A DNA stretch of 46,911 nt from Chthoniobacterales bacterium (GTDB taxonomy: Bacteria > Verrucomicrobiota > Verrucomicrobiia > Chthoniobacterales > JACTMZ01): NCBI GenBank assembly GCA_018402585.1, contig JAGYIO010000010.1:1-46911 (forward strand), given 5' to 3'. The translations under genes and the position numbers were made by a program. Below are positions 1-9,057 of this stretch, in pieces (the first letter of the stretch is position 1; the number at the start of each line of letters is the position of its first letter). The notes under the pieces are model-generated. The model ran no database searches. It worked only from the letters and a program-made list of their open reading frames with translations, and was not told where the DNA came from.

Positions 1-612
1 GGCATCGGCGAAAAGCTTAAGGACGTGATGGCTGATGGTATCCGTGCTGCTGCCGTATAGATTCCAGTAAGGATGGTGCACCAAATTGACGATCGTAGGC
101 GCATCGGCGGTGGCCTCGGCTGTCCATGTCAGCACCCTGCCCGGTCCGACTTGGTAGGTAACGGCAACCGAGAGATTCCCCGGATAACCTTCCTCCCCGC
201 TGGCTGAGCGGTAGCGGAAACGAACGGCGTCCGGTTGCAAGGCTTCGACGGTCCAAACTTGGCGGTGAAAGCCGTGTTGTCCTCCGTGCAGATGGCACGG
301 AATGCCGCCGGGCGCGTTGTTCGTGTTCAGCTGATAATCGCGTCCGTCGAGGGAGAATCGTCCGCCTGCAATCCGGTTGGCGAAGCGGCCGACCGTCGCT
401 CCGAAGTAAGAACCGGCATGGCGCAGATAGTCTTCCGCTCGGGGCAAACCCAGCACCACCTCACCCATGCTACCGCTACGGTCCGGCACTTGCAGGGAGA
501 CCAAGGTCGCTCCGAGATTGGTGACACTGGCTTGGATTCCCGAGGGATGTGCGATGGTGAAGAAAGACACCCCCGCACCATCACCCATCGCCCCGAAATC
601 TGTTTGCGTCAT
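1..612 (-). CDS. galM: Aldose 1-epimerase (galactose mutarotase), 3' end outside window
   Basis: This gene interconverts alpha and beta anomers of galactose or related aldoses, feeding the adjacent galactokinase. Translating the minus strand from the ATG at 612 gives 204 codons with no stop before the window edge. The frame carries the family hallmarks: FGATVGRFANRI near residue 70, the HLHGG motif near residue 108, and NLVHHPYWNL near residue 180, whose histidine region corresponds to the catalytic His of GalM proteins. The start lies 16 bp after the galK stop, so the two genes form an operon. No signal peptide is visible, so it is probably cytoplasmic. The C-terminal part, including the expected catalytic glutamate, is outside the window. 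The family call is firm; the preferred sugar is not known. Confidence 0.93.
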   Translation of the reverse strand, partial: MTQTDFGAMGDGAGVSFFTIAHPSGIQASVTNLGATLVSLQVPDRSGSMGEVVLGLPRAEDYLRHAGSYFGATVGRFANRIAGGRFSLDGRDYQLNTNNAPGGIPCHLHGGQHGFHRQVWTVEALQPDAVRFRYRSASGEEGYPGNLSVAVTYQVGPGRVLTWTAEATADAPTIVNLVHHPYWNLYGSSTDTISHHVLKLFADA

Positions 613-628
613 GGCCGCGGTGCATCCT

Positions 629-1705
629 TCACGCTCCGCCTGCGCCGGTGACCAAGGTCTGCGGAACTCCTCCCCGCGCCCGGTCGGTGCGCTCGCTGAT
701 CGCCTCTACGAAGTCGTCTTCCGTGCCGTGTTTGACCAAGGCCAGCACCGCGCCCCCGAATCCTCCGCCGGTCAGACGCGCGCCGAGGCAGCCAGGAATG
801 GTCCGCGCTTCAGCCGCCAGAAAATCGAGTTCCTCGCAGGAATTTTCGAAGAGTGTCCGAGAACTTTCATGCGACTCATCCATGAGCTGCCCGACTTTGA
901 CCAGATCACCCACGCGGAGAGCCTCCACTGCCGTCGCAACGCGCGCATTTTCGCCGACCACGTGCCTCGATCGTCGCAAGGCCGCACCCTGTAATCGACC
1001 GCTACGCTCCGCTTCGTCGATCAGCCGCATCGTGGCCTCGCGCAACTTCCCGACCCCAAGGACCCGCGCCGCTTCCTCGCATTCGGCGCGGCGTTCGTTG
1101 TAAGCGCCGTCGGAGAGCGCATGCTTCACACCGCTTTGCACGATGACGAAGCGCGCTTCAGGCGGGACCGGAACACGTTCCACTTCGAGTGAGCGGCAAT
1201 CGAAGAACACCGCATGGTCGCGTGTGGCGAACAGCGAGGTCACCTGATCAAGCAATCCGCAGCGCACTCCGGCGAACGTGTGCTCGGCCTCCTGCCCAAT
1301 TTGCGCCAACTCCATGTCGTCGAAATTCGTGGCCCATGCCCTCTGCAAAGCCCGCGCTGTGGCGCATTCCAAAGCCGCGCTGCTGCTCAGCCCCGCCCCC
1401 ATAGGCACCGTGCTGCGGATTTCAAGTTCCAACCCTTGGGCCTTCGCCGCGCGCGATAGAAATCCAGCCGCTACCCCGAGGACGTAATTCGCCCAAGACC
1501 CCACCTCGACCGGTGACAGGGCGTCCAATTCACAAGCGCACGTCTCATCCAAGTCCAAGGCCCGCAGCACCAGCTCCCGGTCACCCGCGGGCCGCGCCGT
1601 GACCGTCGCCCCGACTTGCAGCCCGATCCCCAGGACCAGTCCATCGTTGTAATCGGTGTGATTGCCCAGCCATTCGGCGCGGCCTGGTGCGTTGGCGACA
1701 ATCAT
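629..1705 (-). CDS. galK: Galactokinase (GHMP kinase family), copy 1
   Basis: This cytoplasmic enzyme phosphorylates galactose at C1 with ATP, the first committed step of the Leloir pathway. The 358-aa product has all three GHMP signatures: the N-terminal galactokinase motif GRAEWLGNHTDYNDG (residues ~8-22), the ATP-binding PMGAGLSSSAALECA (~100-115) and the C-terminal TGGGFGGAVLAL (~315). The frame can be extended to a TTG at 1714, but the ATG at 1705 places the conserved motif at the usual distance from the N terminus. It is followed by galM after 16 bp. A close paralogue begins the other end of the window (46131-46911). No copy of the locus-wide 27-bp motif lies upstream. Some GHMP kinases act on other hexoses, so strict galactose specificity is inferred. 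Confidence 0.93.
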   Translation of the reverse strand: MIVANAPGRAEWLGNHTDYNDGLVLGIGLQVGATVTARPAGDRELVLRALDLDETCACELDALSPVEVGSWANYVLGVAAGFLSRAAKAQGLELEIRSTVPMGAGLSSSAALECATARALQRAWATNFDDMELAQIGQEAEHTFAGVRCGLLDQVTSLFATRDHAVFFDCRSLEVERVPVPPEARFVIVQSGVKHALSDGAYNERRAECEEAARVLGVGKLREATMRLIDEAERSGRLQGAALRRSRHVVGENARVATAVEALRVGDLVKVGQLMDESHESSRTLFENSCEELDFLAAEARTIPGCLGARLTGGGFGGAVLALVKHGTEDDFVEAISERTDRARGGVPQTLVTGAGGA

Positions 1706-1773
1706 AAATGGCAATAAACATCATCGGTAGGCGAGCCGCACCGCGCCACCGAAAAATGGCGAGAGCCCGAATG

Positions 1774-2084
1774 TCAGGCAGCTTGGCTGGCTGTTGCGGC
1801 GGCATCAGCAGGACTAGCTTCCGAGTCTAGGGCCATCCATCGGGCGATCTCGTCCATCGTTTTGCGTCCGCAGTTGCGCCCGCGGGCGAGGCGTTCGAGC
1901 ACGTTGGCTTGGCGGGTTTGCTCGCGCGTGCAGATACCGTGACGACCCAAGACATTGACGGCACTGGCGGACAATGAGCTAAGTTCCATGGCGTCGCGCA
2001 GGGATTTGAGCGATCGGCGATGGCGTGCACGGCCTCGTTCTACGAGAAAACACTTTCCGTGACGGCCAGTGCAAGGTCGTCAAT
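1774..2084 (-). pseudogene. Remnant of an RNA polymerase alpha-CTD-like protein
   Basis: The minus frame ending at 1774 (ATG at 1989, 71 aa) reads like the C-terminal helix-hairpin domain of RNA polymerase alpha. It has LSASAVNVLGRHGI followed about 20 residues later by RNCGRKTMDEIARWM, matching the family pattern of LS..a...L...gI ... RN.G.ks..EI. Upstream, a different frame continues with plausible codons (GIDDLALAVTESVFS, then NEAVHAIADR). It is broken by a TAG at 2040-2042 and needs a one-base shift near 2010 to join the first frame. I read this as a decayed gene, or a small stand-alone ORF whose upstream part has died. The domain likeness is by eye only. The rest of 1990-2240 shows nothing else recognisable. 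Confidence 0.35.
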
Positions 2085-2240
2085 TCCACCGGCGCCGGGT
2101 CGCAATCGGGGACGCACTGAATCCATCGTCCCGTTGAGACCAACCGCCTCATGCCTTTTCGACCTTCGATCGGGCGGCGGGCTTTCGGGACTGGCCGTGT
2201 CGAATTCGGGATGACGGCACCGGATATCTCGCGGCAAAGT

Positions 2241-2270
2241 AAAAAAGCGCCGGGCACCCCCGCGCCCGGC
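2241..2270 (-). terminator. Rho-independent terminator after the beta-strand-repeat gene
   Basis: On the minus strand a perfect 7-bp GC stem (GCCGGGC pairing with GCCCGGC, plus strand 2249-2255 and 2264-2270) with an 8-base loop is followed within two bases by a run of six T. It lies about 30 bp past the stop of the gene at 2302-4059, the expected place and orientation. Confidence 0.85.
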
Positions 2271-2301
2271 CCCACCCCAAAATCGCCGTGTTCCGCTCGA
2301 C

Positions 2302-4059
2302 TTACGGAGCAATGGTGGCTTGCACGCGGTAGAACTCACGCGCTGCAACCGGCACGGTGAATTCCTTGCGCTCATAATCTGCCGGAATATTGATCCCCGA
2401 CTGGTTGGCCGAGTTCGAAATGCTGACCGCCGAGTTGGTCCAAGGTCCGGTGGCAAGGTTGGTCGTGGCCTGCACTTGGTAGACCACGCCGCCGGGCGGA
2501 TCCTTGCGCACCACGTAATTGAAGACGGTGTTGCTGCCTGCCGTGGTTGCGGTCAGCAGGGCCGGTGTGCCGACGGTCGGGTTGCCGTCAAAGGCGAATT
2601 CAAGGTCGTTGCTGAAACTGTCGCCATCGGGGTCGGCTGCGCCCGCGGTGTTGGTGAATCCGGGGACAGCGTTCGTCCAGTAGGAGACCCACAAGTCGTA
2701 ATTGTTCACCGGGGCGCCGCCTAGCACGGAGAGGACGCCGGTGGACTGGGCGAAGACATAACTGACGCCGTTGGTCGTGTTGGTCCACAGGCCGCCCGCG
2801 CCATTGAATCCCGCGACGAGGAAATTCGTCCCGTAGGAATTGGTCAGCGTGTTGGCCACGATGGTCCAGATCGCGTTCGTGTTGGTGGAAGCGCCGGCAA
2901 GGTCGAAGGAAAACTGCCCTTCGAGCACCGTGGTCCCGGCGCCGACCAGGGCATTGTTGGTGCCGCTGCCGCCGATGACAAACCGCAGGGCGCCGTTGGT
3001 GGCCAGCCGGAGCGTGCCGGCGGAAACAGTCGTGTTGCCGGAGTAGGTGCCGGACCCTGCCACCTGCAACTCGCCGCTGCCCGTCTTGGTCAACCCGCGT
3101 GCTCCGCCCGTCTCACCCACCGCCCCCAAGGTCAGCTGTGTCGTGGCCCCGGCCCCGTTGTTGACCACCTCCAGCGTGGCGTTGTTACTCAGCGTCGTGT
3201 TGCCGAAGGTCACGTCCGCTGTCCCGTTAGTATTTAGCTCATTTGCCGTCACCGTCAATTTGCTGCTGCCGAGCTGCAAAGCTCCCATGACCTGGGACAG
3301 CCCGGCACCTTCCGCTCCCCGAGCCGAACGCACCATGCTCTCCCCAATCACCGTGGTGGTGGCGTTGTTGTTGGTGCGCGTGTTGTTGCTGAAAATCTCC
3401 AGCGTCCCGCCGTTGAGCGCCAGCGTGGCCCCGCCCAGCGCGTTCTCCACAGTCCTGACCTGCAGCACACCCTGTTGCACTTCAAGCGTGCCGAGCATGT
3501 TCGCGTTCGCCTGCTGCAGCACCAGGGTCCCCGCCCCCGTCTTGGTGATCTTGCGATCCGCCGCCATGGTCAAGGTGTCGACCTTGCCCGCGCGCGTTAG
3601 TGAGGAGCCGGCGGCAATGTTCCACTCCGCATCAGTGCCCACCGTGAGCGGGTTGTCCAAGCGGTGACCTCCACTAGTCACCGTGATGCCGCCTTTGAGG
3701 GTCATCATTGAGGCTGAAGTAGCGCTGAAAGTAAACGAGGGGTAGGTCACGTTGCCGGCAAAGGATAGGGAGAGCACGCCCACCGCTCGGTTCCAGGTGG
3801 CCGATGTCCGGGGCACACTGGTGCCGGGCGGCACGAGATTGGCGGCATCAAATACAAAATCGTAATCCGTGTCATTGGCTGGAGCCGCTCCGCCCAACCA
3901 ATTATTGGCGCCACTGACATTGGCGCTGTTGGTTTGGTTGCCGATCCACGTGAGAGTGCTCTGGGCGCTGCCTATGGCCGCGAAAGCAAGAAACGCTGCC
4001 ACGCAGGCCCACCCGGTTGAAAGGTGGAAAGAAGTGAACTTCACGCGGGGGGGAAACAT
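2302..4059 (-). CDS. Secreted autotransporter-type beta-strand-repeat protein, copy 1 (no PEP-CTERM)
   Basis: This is a 585-aa exported, probably surface-associated protein of unknown function. The N terminus has a signal peptide with cleavage near residue 32 (AIGSA|QS). The body (~33-330) is rich in Gly, Thr, Asn and Ala and contains autotransporter-associated beta-strand repeats such as LTKTGSGELQVAGSGTYSG. The C-terminal ~130 residues differ, with a DPDGDSFSNDLEFAF segment resembling a calcium-binding loop and no PEP-CTERM signal. The ATG at 4059 is preferred over the one at 4095 because it gives a normal signal peptide and puts the upstream 27-bp motif 51 bp away, as at other genes. Residues ~31-203 are encoded by DNA that appears identical to that of the gene at 23232-24872. 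Confidence 0.8.
   Translation of the reverse strand: MFPPRVKFTSFHLSTGWACVAAFLAFAAIGSAQSTLTWIGNQTNSANVSGANNWLGGAAPANDTDYDFVFDAANLVPPGTSVPRTSATWNRAVGVLSLSFAGNVTYPSFTFSATSASMMTLKGGITVTSGGHRLDNPLTVGTDAEWNIAAGSSLTRAGKVDTLTMAADRKITKTGAGTLVLQQANANMLGTLEVQQGVLQVRTVENALGGATLALNGGTLEIFSNNTRTNNNATTTVIGESMVRSARGAEGAGLSQVMGALQLGSSKLTVTANELNTNGTADVTFGNTTLSNNATLEVVNNGAGATTQLTLGAVGETGGARGLTKTGSGELQVAGSGTYSGNTTVSAGTLRLATNGALRFVIGGSGTNNALVGAGTTVLEGQFSFDLAGASTNTNAIWTIVANTLTNSYGTNFLVAGFNGAGGLWTNTTNGVSYVFAQSTGVLSVLGGAPVNNYDLWVSYWTNAVPGFTNTAGAADPDGDSFSNDLEFAFDGNPTVGTPALLTATTAGSNTVFNYVVRKDPPGGVVYQVQATTNLATGPWTNSAVSISNSANQSGINIPADYERKEFTVPVAAREFYRVQATIAP
3047..3970. repeat. Long duplicated segment, copy 1 (partner 23881-24804)
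   Basis: Positions 3047-3970 align without gaps to 23881-24804 at a constant offset of 20834. About 520 bp at 3451-3970 look identical base for base, including third codon positions. Divergence rises towards 3047. Identity stops abruptly at the signal-peptide junction (3971). The arrangement suggests recent gene conversion or duplication of the N-terminal mature domain. Confidence 0.9.
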
Positions 4060-4109
4060 GGACACAGTAAAATTTGAACCGATTCCGCCTTTCATCGCAA
4101 GCCACGCAA

Positions 4110-4136
4110 GCGTATAATATGTGCATAATTACGCCA
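4110..4136 (-). promoter_or_regulatory. 27-bp regulatory motif, site 1 (beta-strand-repeat gene)
   Basis: On the plus strand the site has left arm GCGTAT, core TGTGCATAATT and right arm CGCCA, matching the consensus shared by six other sites in the window. Its gene-proximal edge is 51 bp from the ATG at 4059 and 39 bp from a -10-like TTTACT (4066-4071, minus strand). I infer a binding site for the XylR-type regulator encoded at 27515-28696. Confidence 0.6.
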
Positions 4137-4148
4137 CCATGAAGAACC

Positions 4149-4733
4149 CTAGATCCTCGAGCCTTGTCGCCCTCCGATGAAGCGGGCGGACTCTACAAGT
4201 TCCGGTTGGAGGATCGGGTCTTCGACTCCGATGCGTTCGCGGAGTTGATGATCGGCTAGTGCGCGAAATACCCCGTCGTCTCCATCGAAGACCCCATGGC
4301 CGGCACCGACCGGACGGGCTGGCAACGCCTCTACCGGGCCCTCGGCGACAAAGTGCAACTCATCGGCGACGACCTCTTCACCACCAACCCTAACCGCATC
4401 CGCGAAGGCATCGCGGAAAGTCTGGCCAACGCCGTGCTGATCAAACTCAACCAGATCGGCACGGTCACCGAAAACATCAATGCCATCCGCTTGACCCAAT
4501 CAGCCGGCTGGAACGCCGTGGTCAGCGCCCGCTCCGGCGAAACCGAAGACGCTTTCATCGCCCACCTCGCTGTCGCCACCGACGCCGGACAACTCAAAGT
4601 CGGTTCCTTCTCCCGCAGCGAGCGCATGGTCAAATGGAACGAGGTCCTCCGCATCGCCCGCACCTTGGGATCGGAGGCCCGATTCCCCGGAAGCCAAGTG
4701 CTGCCAACCAGACCAAAGGGGCCAAATGCATAA
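4149..4733 (+). pseudogene. Enolase C-terminal fragment with internal stop
   Basis: One plus frame reads as the C-terminal ~190 residues of enolase. Recognisable family segments are KYPVVSIEDPMAG, GDKVQLIGDDLFTTNP, LIKLNQIGTVTENI, VSARSGETEDAFIAHLAVA and the QLKVGSFSRSER segment. The frame is interrupted by a TAG at 4257-4259, between FAELMIG and CAKYPVVSIEDP, and upstream of about 4149 the homology ends. The whole N-terminal barrel entry and the first catalytic residues are therefore missing. The in-frame ATG at 4296 could express only 145 aa lacking most of the enzyme. This is one of the few plus-strand genic segments in the left half of the window and is unrelated to its neighbours. It is debris from a duplicated or displaced eno gene; a functional enolase is presumably elsewhere. 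Confidence 0.85.
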
Positions 4734-4810
4734 TTTTGAACGTTCCCGCCGCCAACGTCTTTCTGCAAAAGGGACCCGGACCGTCGGGGCGGGTTCGCCA
4801 GGAACATCTT

Positions 4811-5695
4811 TCATGGCGCTGATGCTTCGGATGGTTTCGCTTCAAGTTCTCGGAGCGCCGCGGCATAGCGCCGCCCGATCTCTTCGGCTGTGGCCGAGTC
4901 GACGTGGAGTTTGTCGCCGATATGCCCCCGCAGATCGCGCGCATCGACACAGGCCGTGCGGGGACGGTGCCGGGGCAAGTCGAGCAAGGTCGCGTTGATC
5001 GCGGCCGAGAATCGCCCCGGCTCGCCCTCACGCATTTCTCCGATCGTGCAGGCGATGAACGGCAGGTTGGGGTCTCCGAGGTCGGCGCGCAGACGGTCCA
5101 CCAAGCTGTGCAGGGCCCCGGCATACGCCTCGGCCAAGGCGGGGTCGGCGTCCGATTCGCCCTGCAACCAAAGCACGGCTCGCAAACGCGTGCGGCCGGC
5201 GGGTCCTGCTGCCAAGGCCAGTTTGGTGCGGCGAATCGCCTCTTGATAAAGCGGCCGCTGGCCCGACCAGAGACCGATTTTCGACCCTCCTTTGGCGGCG
5301 GGGATCAGACCGATGCGCGCCGTCGGGTCCGCTGCGAGCATGGCTTCGGCAAAGGCAAGTCCCGGACCGACCCCGGCATTGTCATAGCCCTCGAAGGTAT
5401 CGGGATCACCGGTCAGGTGCAAAGGATGCCGCGCCACATACCATGAGTCGTTGCGCAAGTGCATCATCATGATAGCCGGATCATTCGCCGCCTGCCCGGG
5501 CATGAAGCCGCGGCCTTTCATGTTGGATTGTCCGATCAGCAGGTAGAGGTCGAGTCGTTCGCAGCCCTCGGGCAAAGACCCCGCCTCGGCGGCCACGAGC
5601 GGCGGCGAAGTCGGCGGAGAAGTCTGCACCGGAGCGCTTGGAGCGCACGGGACACCCAGCGCGAGGAACGGCAACCAAGCGAGGATTGGTCTCAT
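4811..5695 (-). CDS. Secreted SASA-domain carbohydrate esterase (sialate O-acetylesterase-like)
   Basis: This is predicted to remove O-acetyl or similar ester groups from a polysaccharide in the periplasm or outside the cell. The 294-aa product begins with a signal peptide (MRPILAWLPFLALGVPC). It has the SGNH/SASA nucleophile motif GQSNM at residues 55-59 (Ser57), WLQGESDA in the middle (block III-like) and GDKLH near the C terminus, which fits the DxxH catalytic pair. The start was set at the ATG at 5695 because it overlaps the upstream stop as ATGA and begins exactly at a signal peptide; the longer reading frame adds an unlikely basic extension. It is the last gene of block A, after a sulfatase and a beta-helix protein. 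The substrate is unknown, and SASA proteins are not restricted to sialic acid. Confidence 0.85.
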   Translation of the reverse strand: MRPILAWLPFLALGVPCAPSAPVQTSPPTSPPLVAAEAGSLPEGCERLDLYLLIGQSNMKGRGFMPGQAANDPAIMMMHLRNDSWYVARHPLHLTGDPDTFEGYDNAGVGPGLAFAEAMLAADPTARIGLIPAAKGGSKIGLWSGQRPLYQEAIRRTKLALAAGPAGRTRLRAVLWLQGESDADPALAEAYAGALHSLVDRLRADLGDPNLPFIACTIGEMREGEPGRFSAAINATLLDLPRHRPRTACVDARDLRGHIGDKLHVDSATAEEIGRRYAAALRELEAKPSEASAP

Positions 5696-8600
5696 GGGGC
5701 TATGCCGTTGATGGCGCCCAAGAAAGTGCCGGCCCAAGTGATCTCGTCCCACTGCGCCATGCCGGTGAGGCCAGCGCGTCCGAGGGCGAATTCCCGGAAG
5801 GAAAACTCGCCCTGCATCTGCGCCTGCGGGACCGAAGGTTCGTTCAGATCAGCGGGATTGAGGTAAACCCGGATGGTATCCAGACCGAGTGGATCCAGAT
5901 CCAAACGCACGACCACGAGGTCGGTGCGCCCCGCAGCGGGGGACAGGCCGGTGGCCACATTCGTCGCGCCTGCAAGTATCCGGTAGTCGGCGTGGGCCGG
6001 ACTGTGTTGCCAGGACCAGACCTCGGTCCCGTCTTTGACCAGAGAGAGGCGATCGGTGGAAGATCCCGGTTCGTCCGCCGGCCGGTAAAGAAACGCCAAG
6101 TAGACCGTACCCCGGTCGATATCCGTTCCATTGCCGGTGTGCGCGGCAAATATGGACGGGTCCAACCCGCGCAGGACGGCGATCGACGACGCGTCCGGTC
6201 CGAAAACAACCAATCCCGCACTCCGGCCGAGGCCGACTTTGAGCGGATGCCCGAGCCCCTCGGCCGATGCCATACTGCCCCCTTCGGCCATCACCGTGCG
6301 GAAATCGCCGCTGAAACCGCGACCACCCCCATCGTGAGACAGGTCAACGTGTTCCAAAAAGCTCTCATGGGCCAGCAGTGCCGACTCATCCGAGGAGAAA
6401 GCCACCCGCATGAAAACCGGCGCTTGACCGACAAGGAACTCCTCGCTGACCAGACGCTCCTCGCCGAACGGCCCCAATTCGCCGGCGGGTTGCCATTGCC
6501 GCAAATTGCCGGATTGCTCGAACCGCGCAATCCGCCCCGCGGGCACGGTGCCGGTAAGGGTAAAAGACGTTGCCGGACGACTGGCTTCGATCCGCCAGTC
6601 TTGCCAAGCATCGCCGAGCAGGAAATTCCGGAACACGTTGCGGTCCGCCACACGATCTGCAGGGGCGTAGCCATAGCGGTTCCAATGGAACCAGTCCGGC
6701 ACACCGTCACCCGAGGAATCGCGGCTGATCCGATCCGGAACATCATTGCCCGAGGAATCGCGGGTACCCTCGACACTGTCCTCCAACCCATCCCCGTCGG
6801 AATCGCGATCCAGCATATCCGGTAGCCCGTCCCCATCATGGTCGGCGAAACCTTCCACCAAATCATGGATACCGTCGCGGTCGGCATCGCCGGCGGAGAG
6901 CGCGATGTAGCGGACCGCTACGCGTTGGCCGGTGACCGCCGGCAGGATCAGTTGCAGGCCGCGGATCCACTCCTCCGGCCGGTCGTTGGCGCCCTCCATC
7001 TCGAAAGCCAGAGTCTGCACGCCCGCGACGTTGGCTGCCGTGGTCATGCTTTGGCGGGACTCGCTGTAGCTTCCATCACCGGTTCTCCAGCGCAAGAGCG
7101 CCGGTCCTCCGGTTGGTAGACTCGCCACCACGACGACGCGCTGCAAGAGGCTGCCATGCATCCAAAGGTCATTGTTTTCAACTACGACATTCGGGACTGA
7201 TGCCATGGCTGCGATCTCCCCGCCGATAATCTGCGGGTTGTCCGCACCGGCCGCGAAAGTCCAGCCTCCGTCGCCGAGTTGTCCACCGAAACGGTAGAGC
7301 GGACTGATCTGCACAGTGGTCTCGCGATTGCTGAAAGAGGCGATGGCAGATGTATTGCCGGAGGCAAAAGTGTTGGTGGCCGCGGATTCGGTAAAGAAAG
7401 CCGCCGCGGAGGCTTGCGGAAAGACGATCTGGTTGCCGCTGAAATCCACGCCGTCGGTCTTGGTGAATCGAACCGGGGCACTGCTGACCCCAGAGCGCCC
7501 GATGACCGAGTCGCGGATGATGGCGCTGTAGGACCCCGGGCGGTTGGCTATGGCCGAAAACTCAAACTGGAGGCTCGAATCAGGATTGACGGCTAAACCG
7601 CGCAAATAGCTTTGCTCATGGGGGGGTGGCCCCTCTGCACCTGCTGCAGCTGATTGAAGGAAGCGTGCGCCACCGTATTGGCGAATATCCTCGACCACCG
7701 CCGGCATGCGCAACAGAAGTCCCCGTTGGAAAAACGCCGGCATCTCGACGCGCCGGATCCGGGCCGGTTGCAACGGTTTGACCGCGAGGGTGTCGTTGAT
7801 CAGCAAGTCCGTCGCAAAAGCCGGGGTTACCGTCACAGTGGCCCGCCGTCGATTGATCGGATCCACTGCGGTCACCGTGTGCTCGCCGAAAACACGATCG
7901 TCAGAACGGTAATGCAGCAACGTGTCGCCGACGCGAACATCGATGTTGTAATAGGTTATATCATTGTCCACGACGGTCACCCGGTCTTGAGCCACTATAG
8001 AGAGAACCTTGCAAGTCGGTTGCGATATCGCGATCGTGTCATCCATCCCGGCTTCGAGGCGGCTGTCCTCGATCACCGGGGGCACGCGGAAGTATTTGAG
8101 ATGCAAGCCATCCTTGTTGCTGCCGATCAGCCGGTTGGTCCCGGGCTTGCGTAACAGCGCGAACCTCCGGATCGTCAGATGCTCGCTCGAGGTGGCCCGC
8201 ACCGTCATGCCCGGCGAGGCATAAGAGGTGACCCCCTCCAAAGTGACATGGTCGCTGAAATTGATCAGAATAAGTCCGGCCGACGTGGCAATGAAACTTC
8301 CATCGGGGGCCGGGGCCTGCAGATCATTACCCGAGCCGGCCGTCTTGATGGTGACAAGGTCGCCGATCGTCGCGTTCTGCACGAGCGATGAGTTGCGGAA
8401 GGTGAGGCGATAAAGACGGTTCCCCATGTCGACCACCTCGCTCTTGCGGCTGAATACGCCACCCACGGGCTCCCTCGTCGTCTGACGGTAGAGCATGACA
8501 TCGTTGGAAGTGTTGTCGATGAAAGTGCCGGTCTCAGGCAAAGGGTAGCCCGGATCGATCAGCACTTCCGCCTGCCTGGCGCCCACATCGATGCTCTGGA

Positions 8601-9057
8601 TGCGACCTTGGGTGAAAGGGGGCGGATCCATATCCAGAGTGATGTTGCGCAGCACCACATTTTCGCAGCGGTAGAGAACCAGAGTGCGGTTGTCCGGATG
8701 ATTGACGATGGTGGATCCATTGCCCTCGATGGTCAGGTTACTCGAGTGCTGGAAAACAATGGAACCATGGGCAAACGGCTCTTTCCCCATGCGGTAGGTG
8801 CGCCCGTAGCCGAAATTCAGCGTCGAGGGACCTGCGCTATTGGAGAGGGCGGCGGCCGCGGCGCGCAGCGCGGGCCCATCATCGTGAACGCCGTCCCCGA
8901 TGGCTCCGAAGTCTTCGACGTGCAAGTTGTTCTGACTAAAAACAGTGGCCAGCATCGCAAATGATGCGCACAGCGCGGCGCCGAGCCGCCAAAGCACGCC
9001 CCGCCCCCGTGGGACGCGGAGCCCTGCACATGACCGGCAATCATCTGCAGCACTCAT
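5692..9057 (-). CDS. Large secreted right-handed beta-helix protein with pectate-lyase-3-like N terminus
   Basis: This 1121-aa protein is probably an extracellular or periplasmic glycosidase or lyase. A signal peptide ends near residue 42 (ATVFSQN). It is followed by VEDFGAIGDGVHDDGPAL, the start of the pectate-lyase-3 type parallel beta-helix fold. The region to about residue 640 carries repeated NVV/NLTI/VTL coil patterns. A calcium-loop stretch of thrombospondin-type-3 style repeats (DRDGIHD, DHDGDGLPD, DSDGDGLED, DSSGDGVPD) spans about residues 720-790. The C-terminal ~300 residues look like a lectin-type beta-sandwich. The start overlaps the upstream sulfatase stop as ATGA. The segment SENVVLRN-like followed by a long insertion recalls GH110-type beta-helix galactosidases, but I cannot assign a family. 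Both neighbours modify substituents on glycans. Confidence 0.75.
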   Translation of the reverse strand: MSAADDCRSCAGLRVPRGRGVLWRLGAALCASFAMLATVFSQNNLHVEDFGAIGDGVHDDGPALRAAAAALSNSAGPSTLNFGYGRTYRMGKEPFAHGSIVFQHSSNLTIEGNGSTIVNHPDNRTLVLYRCENVVLRNITLDMDPPPFTQGRIQSIDVGARQAEVLIDPGYPLPETGTFIDNTSNDVMLYRQTTREPVGGVFSRKSEVVDMGNRLYRLTFRNSSLVQNATIGDLVTIKTAGSGNDLQAPAPDGSFIATSAGLILINFSDHVTLEGVTSYASPGMTVRATSSEHLTIRRFALLRKPGTNRLIGSNKDGLHLKYFRVPPVIEDSRLEAGMDDTIAISQPTCKVLSIVAQDRVTVVDNDITYYNIDVRVGDTLLHYRSDDRVFGEHTVTAVDPINRRRATVTVTPAFATDLLINDTLAVKPLQPARIRRVEMPAFFQRGLLLRMPAVVEDIRQYGGARFLQSAAAGAEGPPPHEQSYLRGLAVNPDSSLQFEFSAIANRPGSYSAIIRDSVIGRSGVSSAPVRFTKTDGVDFSGNQIVFPQASAAAFFTESAATNTFASGNTSAIASFSNRETTVQISPLYRFGGQLGDGGWTFAAGADNPQIIGGEIAAMASVPNVVVENNDLWMHGSLLQRVVVVASLPTGGPALLRWRTGDGSYSESRQSMTTAANVAGVQTLAFEMEGANDRPEEWIRGLQLILPAVTGQRVAVRYIALSAGDADRDGIHDLVEGFADHDGDGLPDMLDRDSDGDGLEDSVEGTRDSSGNDVPDRISRDSSGDGVPDWFHWNRYGYAPADRVADRNVFRNFLLGDAWQDWRIEASRPATSFTLTGTVPAGRIARFEQSGNLRQWQPAGELGPFGEERLVSEEFLVGQAPVFMRVAFSSDESALLAHESFLEHVDLSHDGGGRGFSGDFRTVMAEGGSMASAEGLGHPLKVGLGRSAGLVVFGPDASSIAVLRGLDPSIFAAHTGNGTDIDRGTVYLAFLYRPADEPGSSTDRLSLVKDGTEVWSWQHSPAHADYRILAGATNVATGLSPAAGRTDLVVVRLDLDPLGLDTIRVYLNPADLNEPSVPQAQMQGEFSFREFALGRAGLTGMAQWDEITWAGTFLGAINGIAP

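Noticed and set aside
4721..4747. AAATGCATAATTTTG stretch resembling the core of the shared motif
   Set aside because: It lacks the GCGYA left arm and the CGCCA right arm and is not upstream of a gene start.
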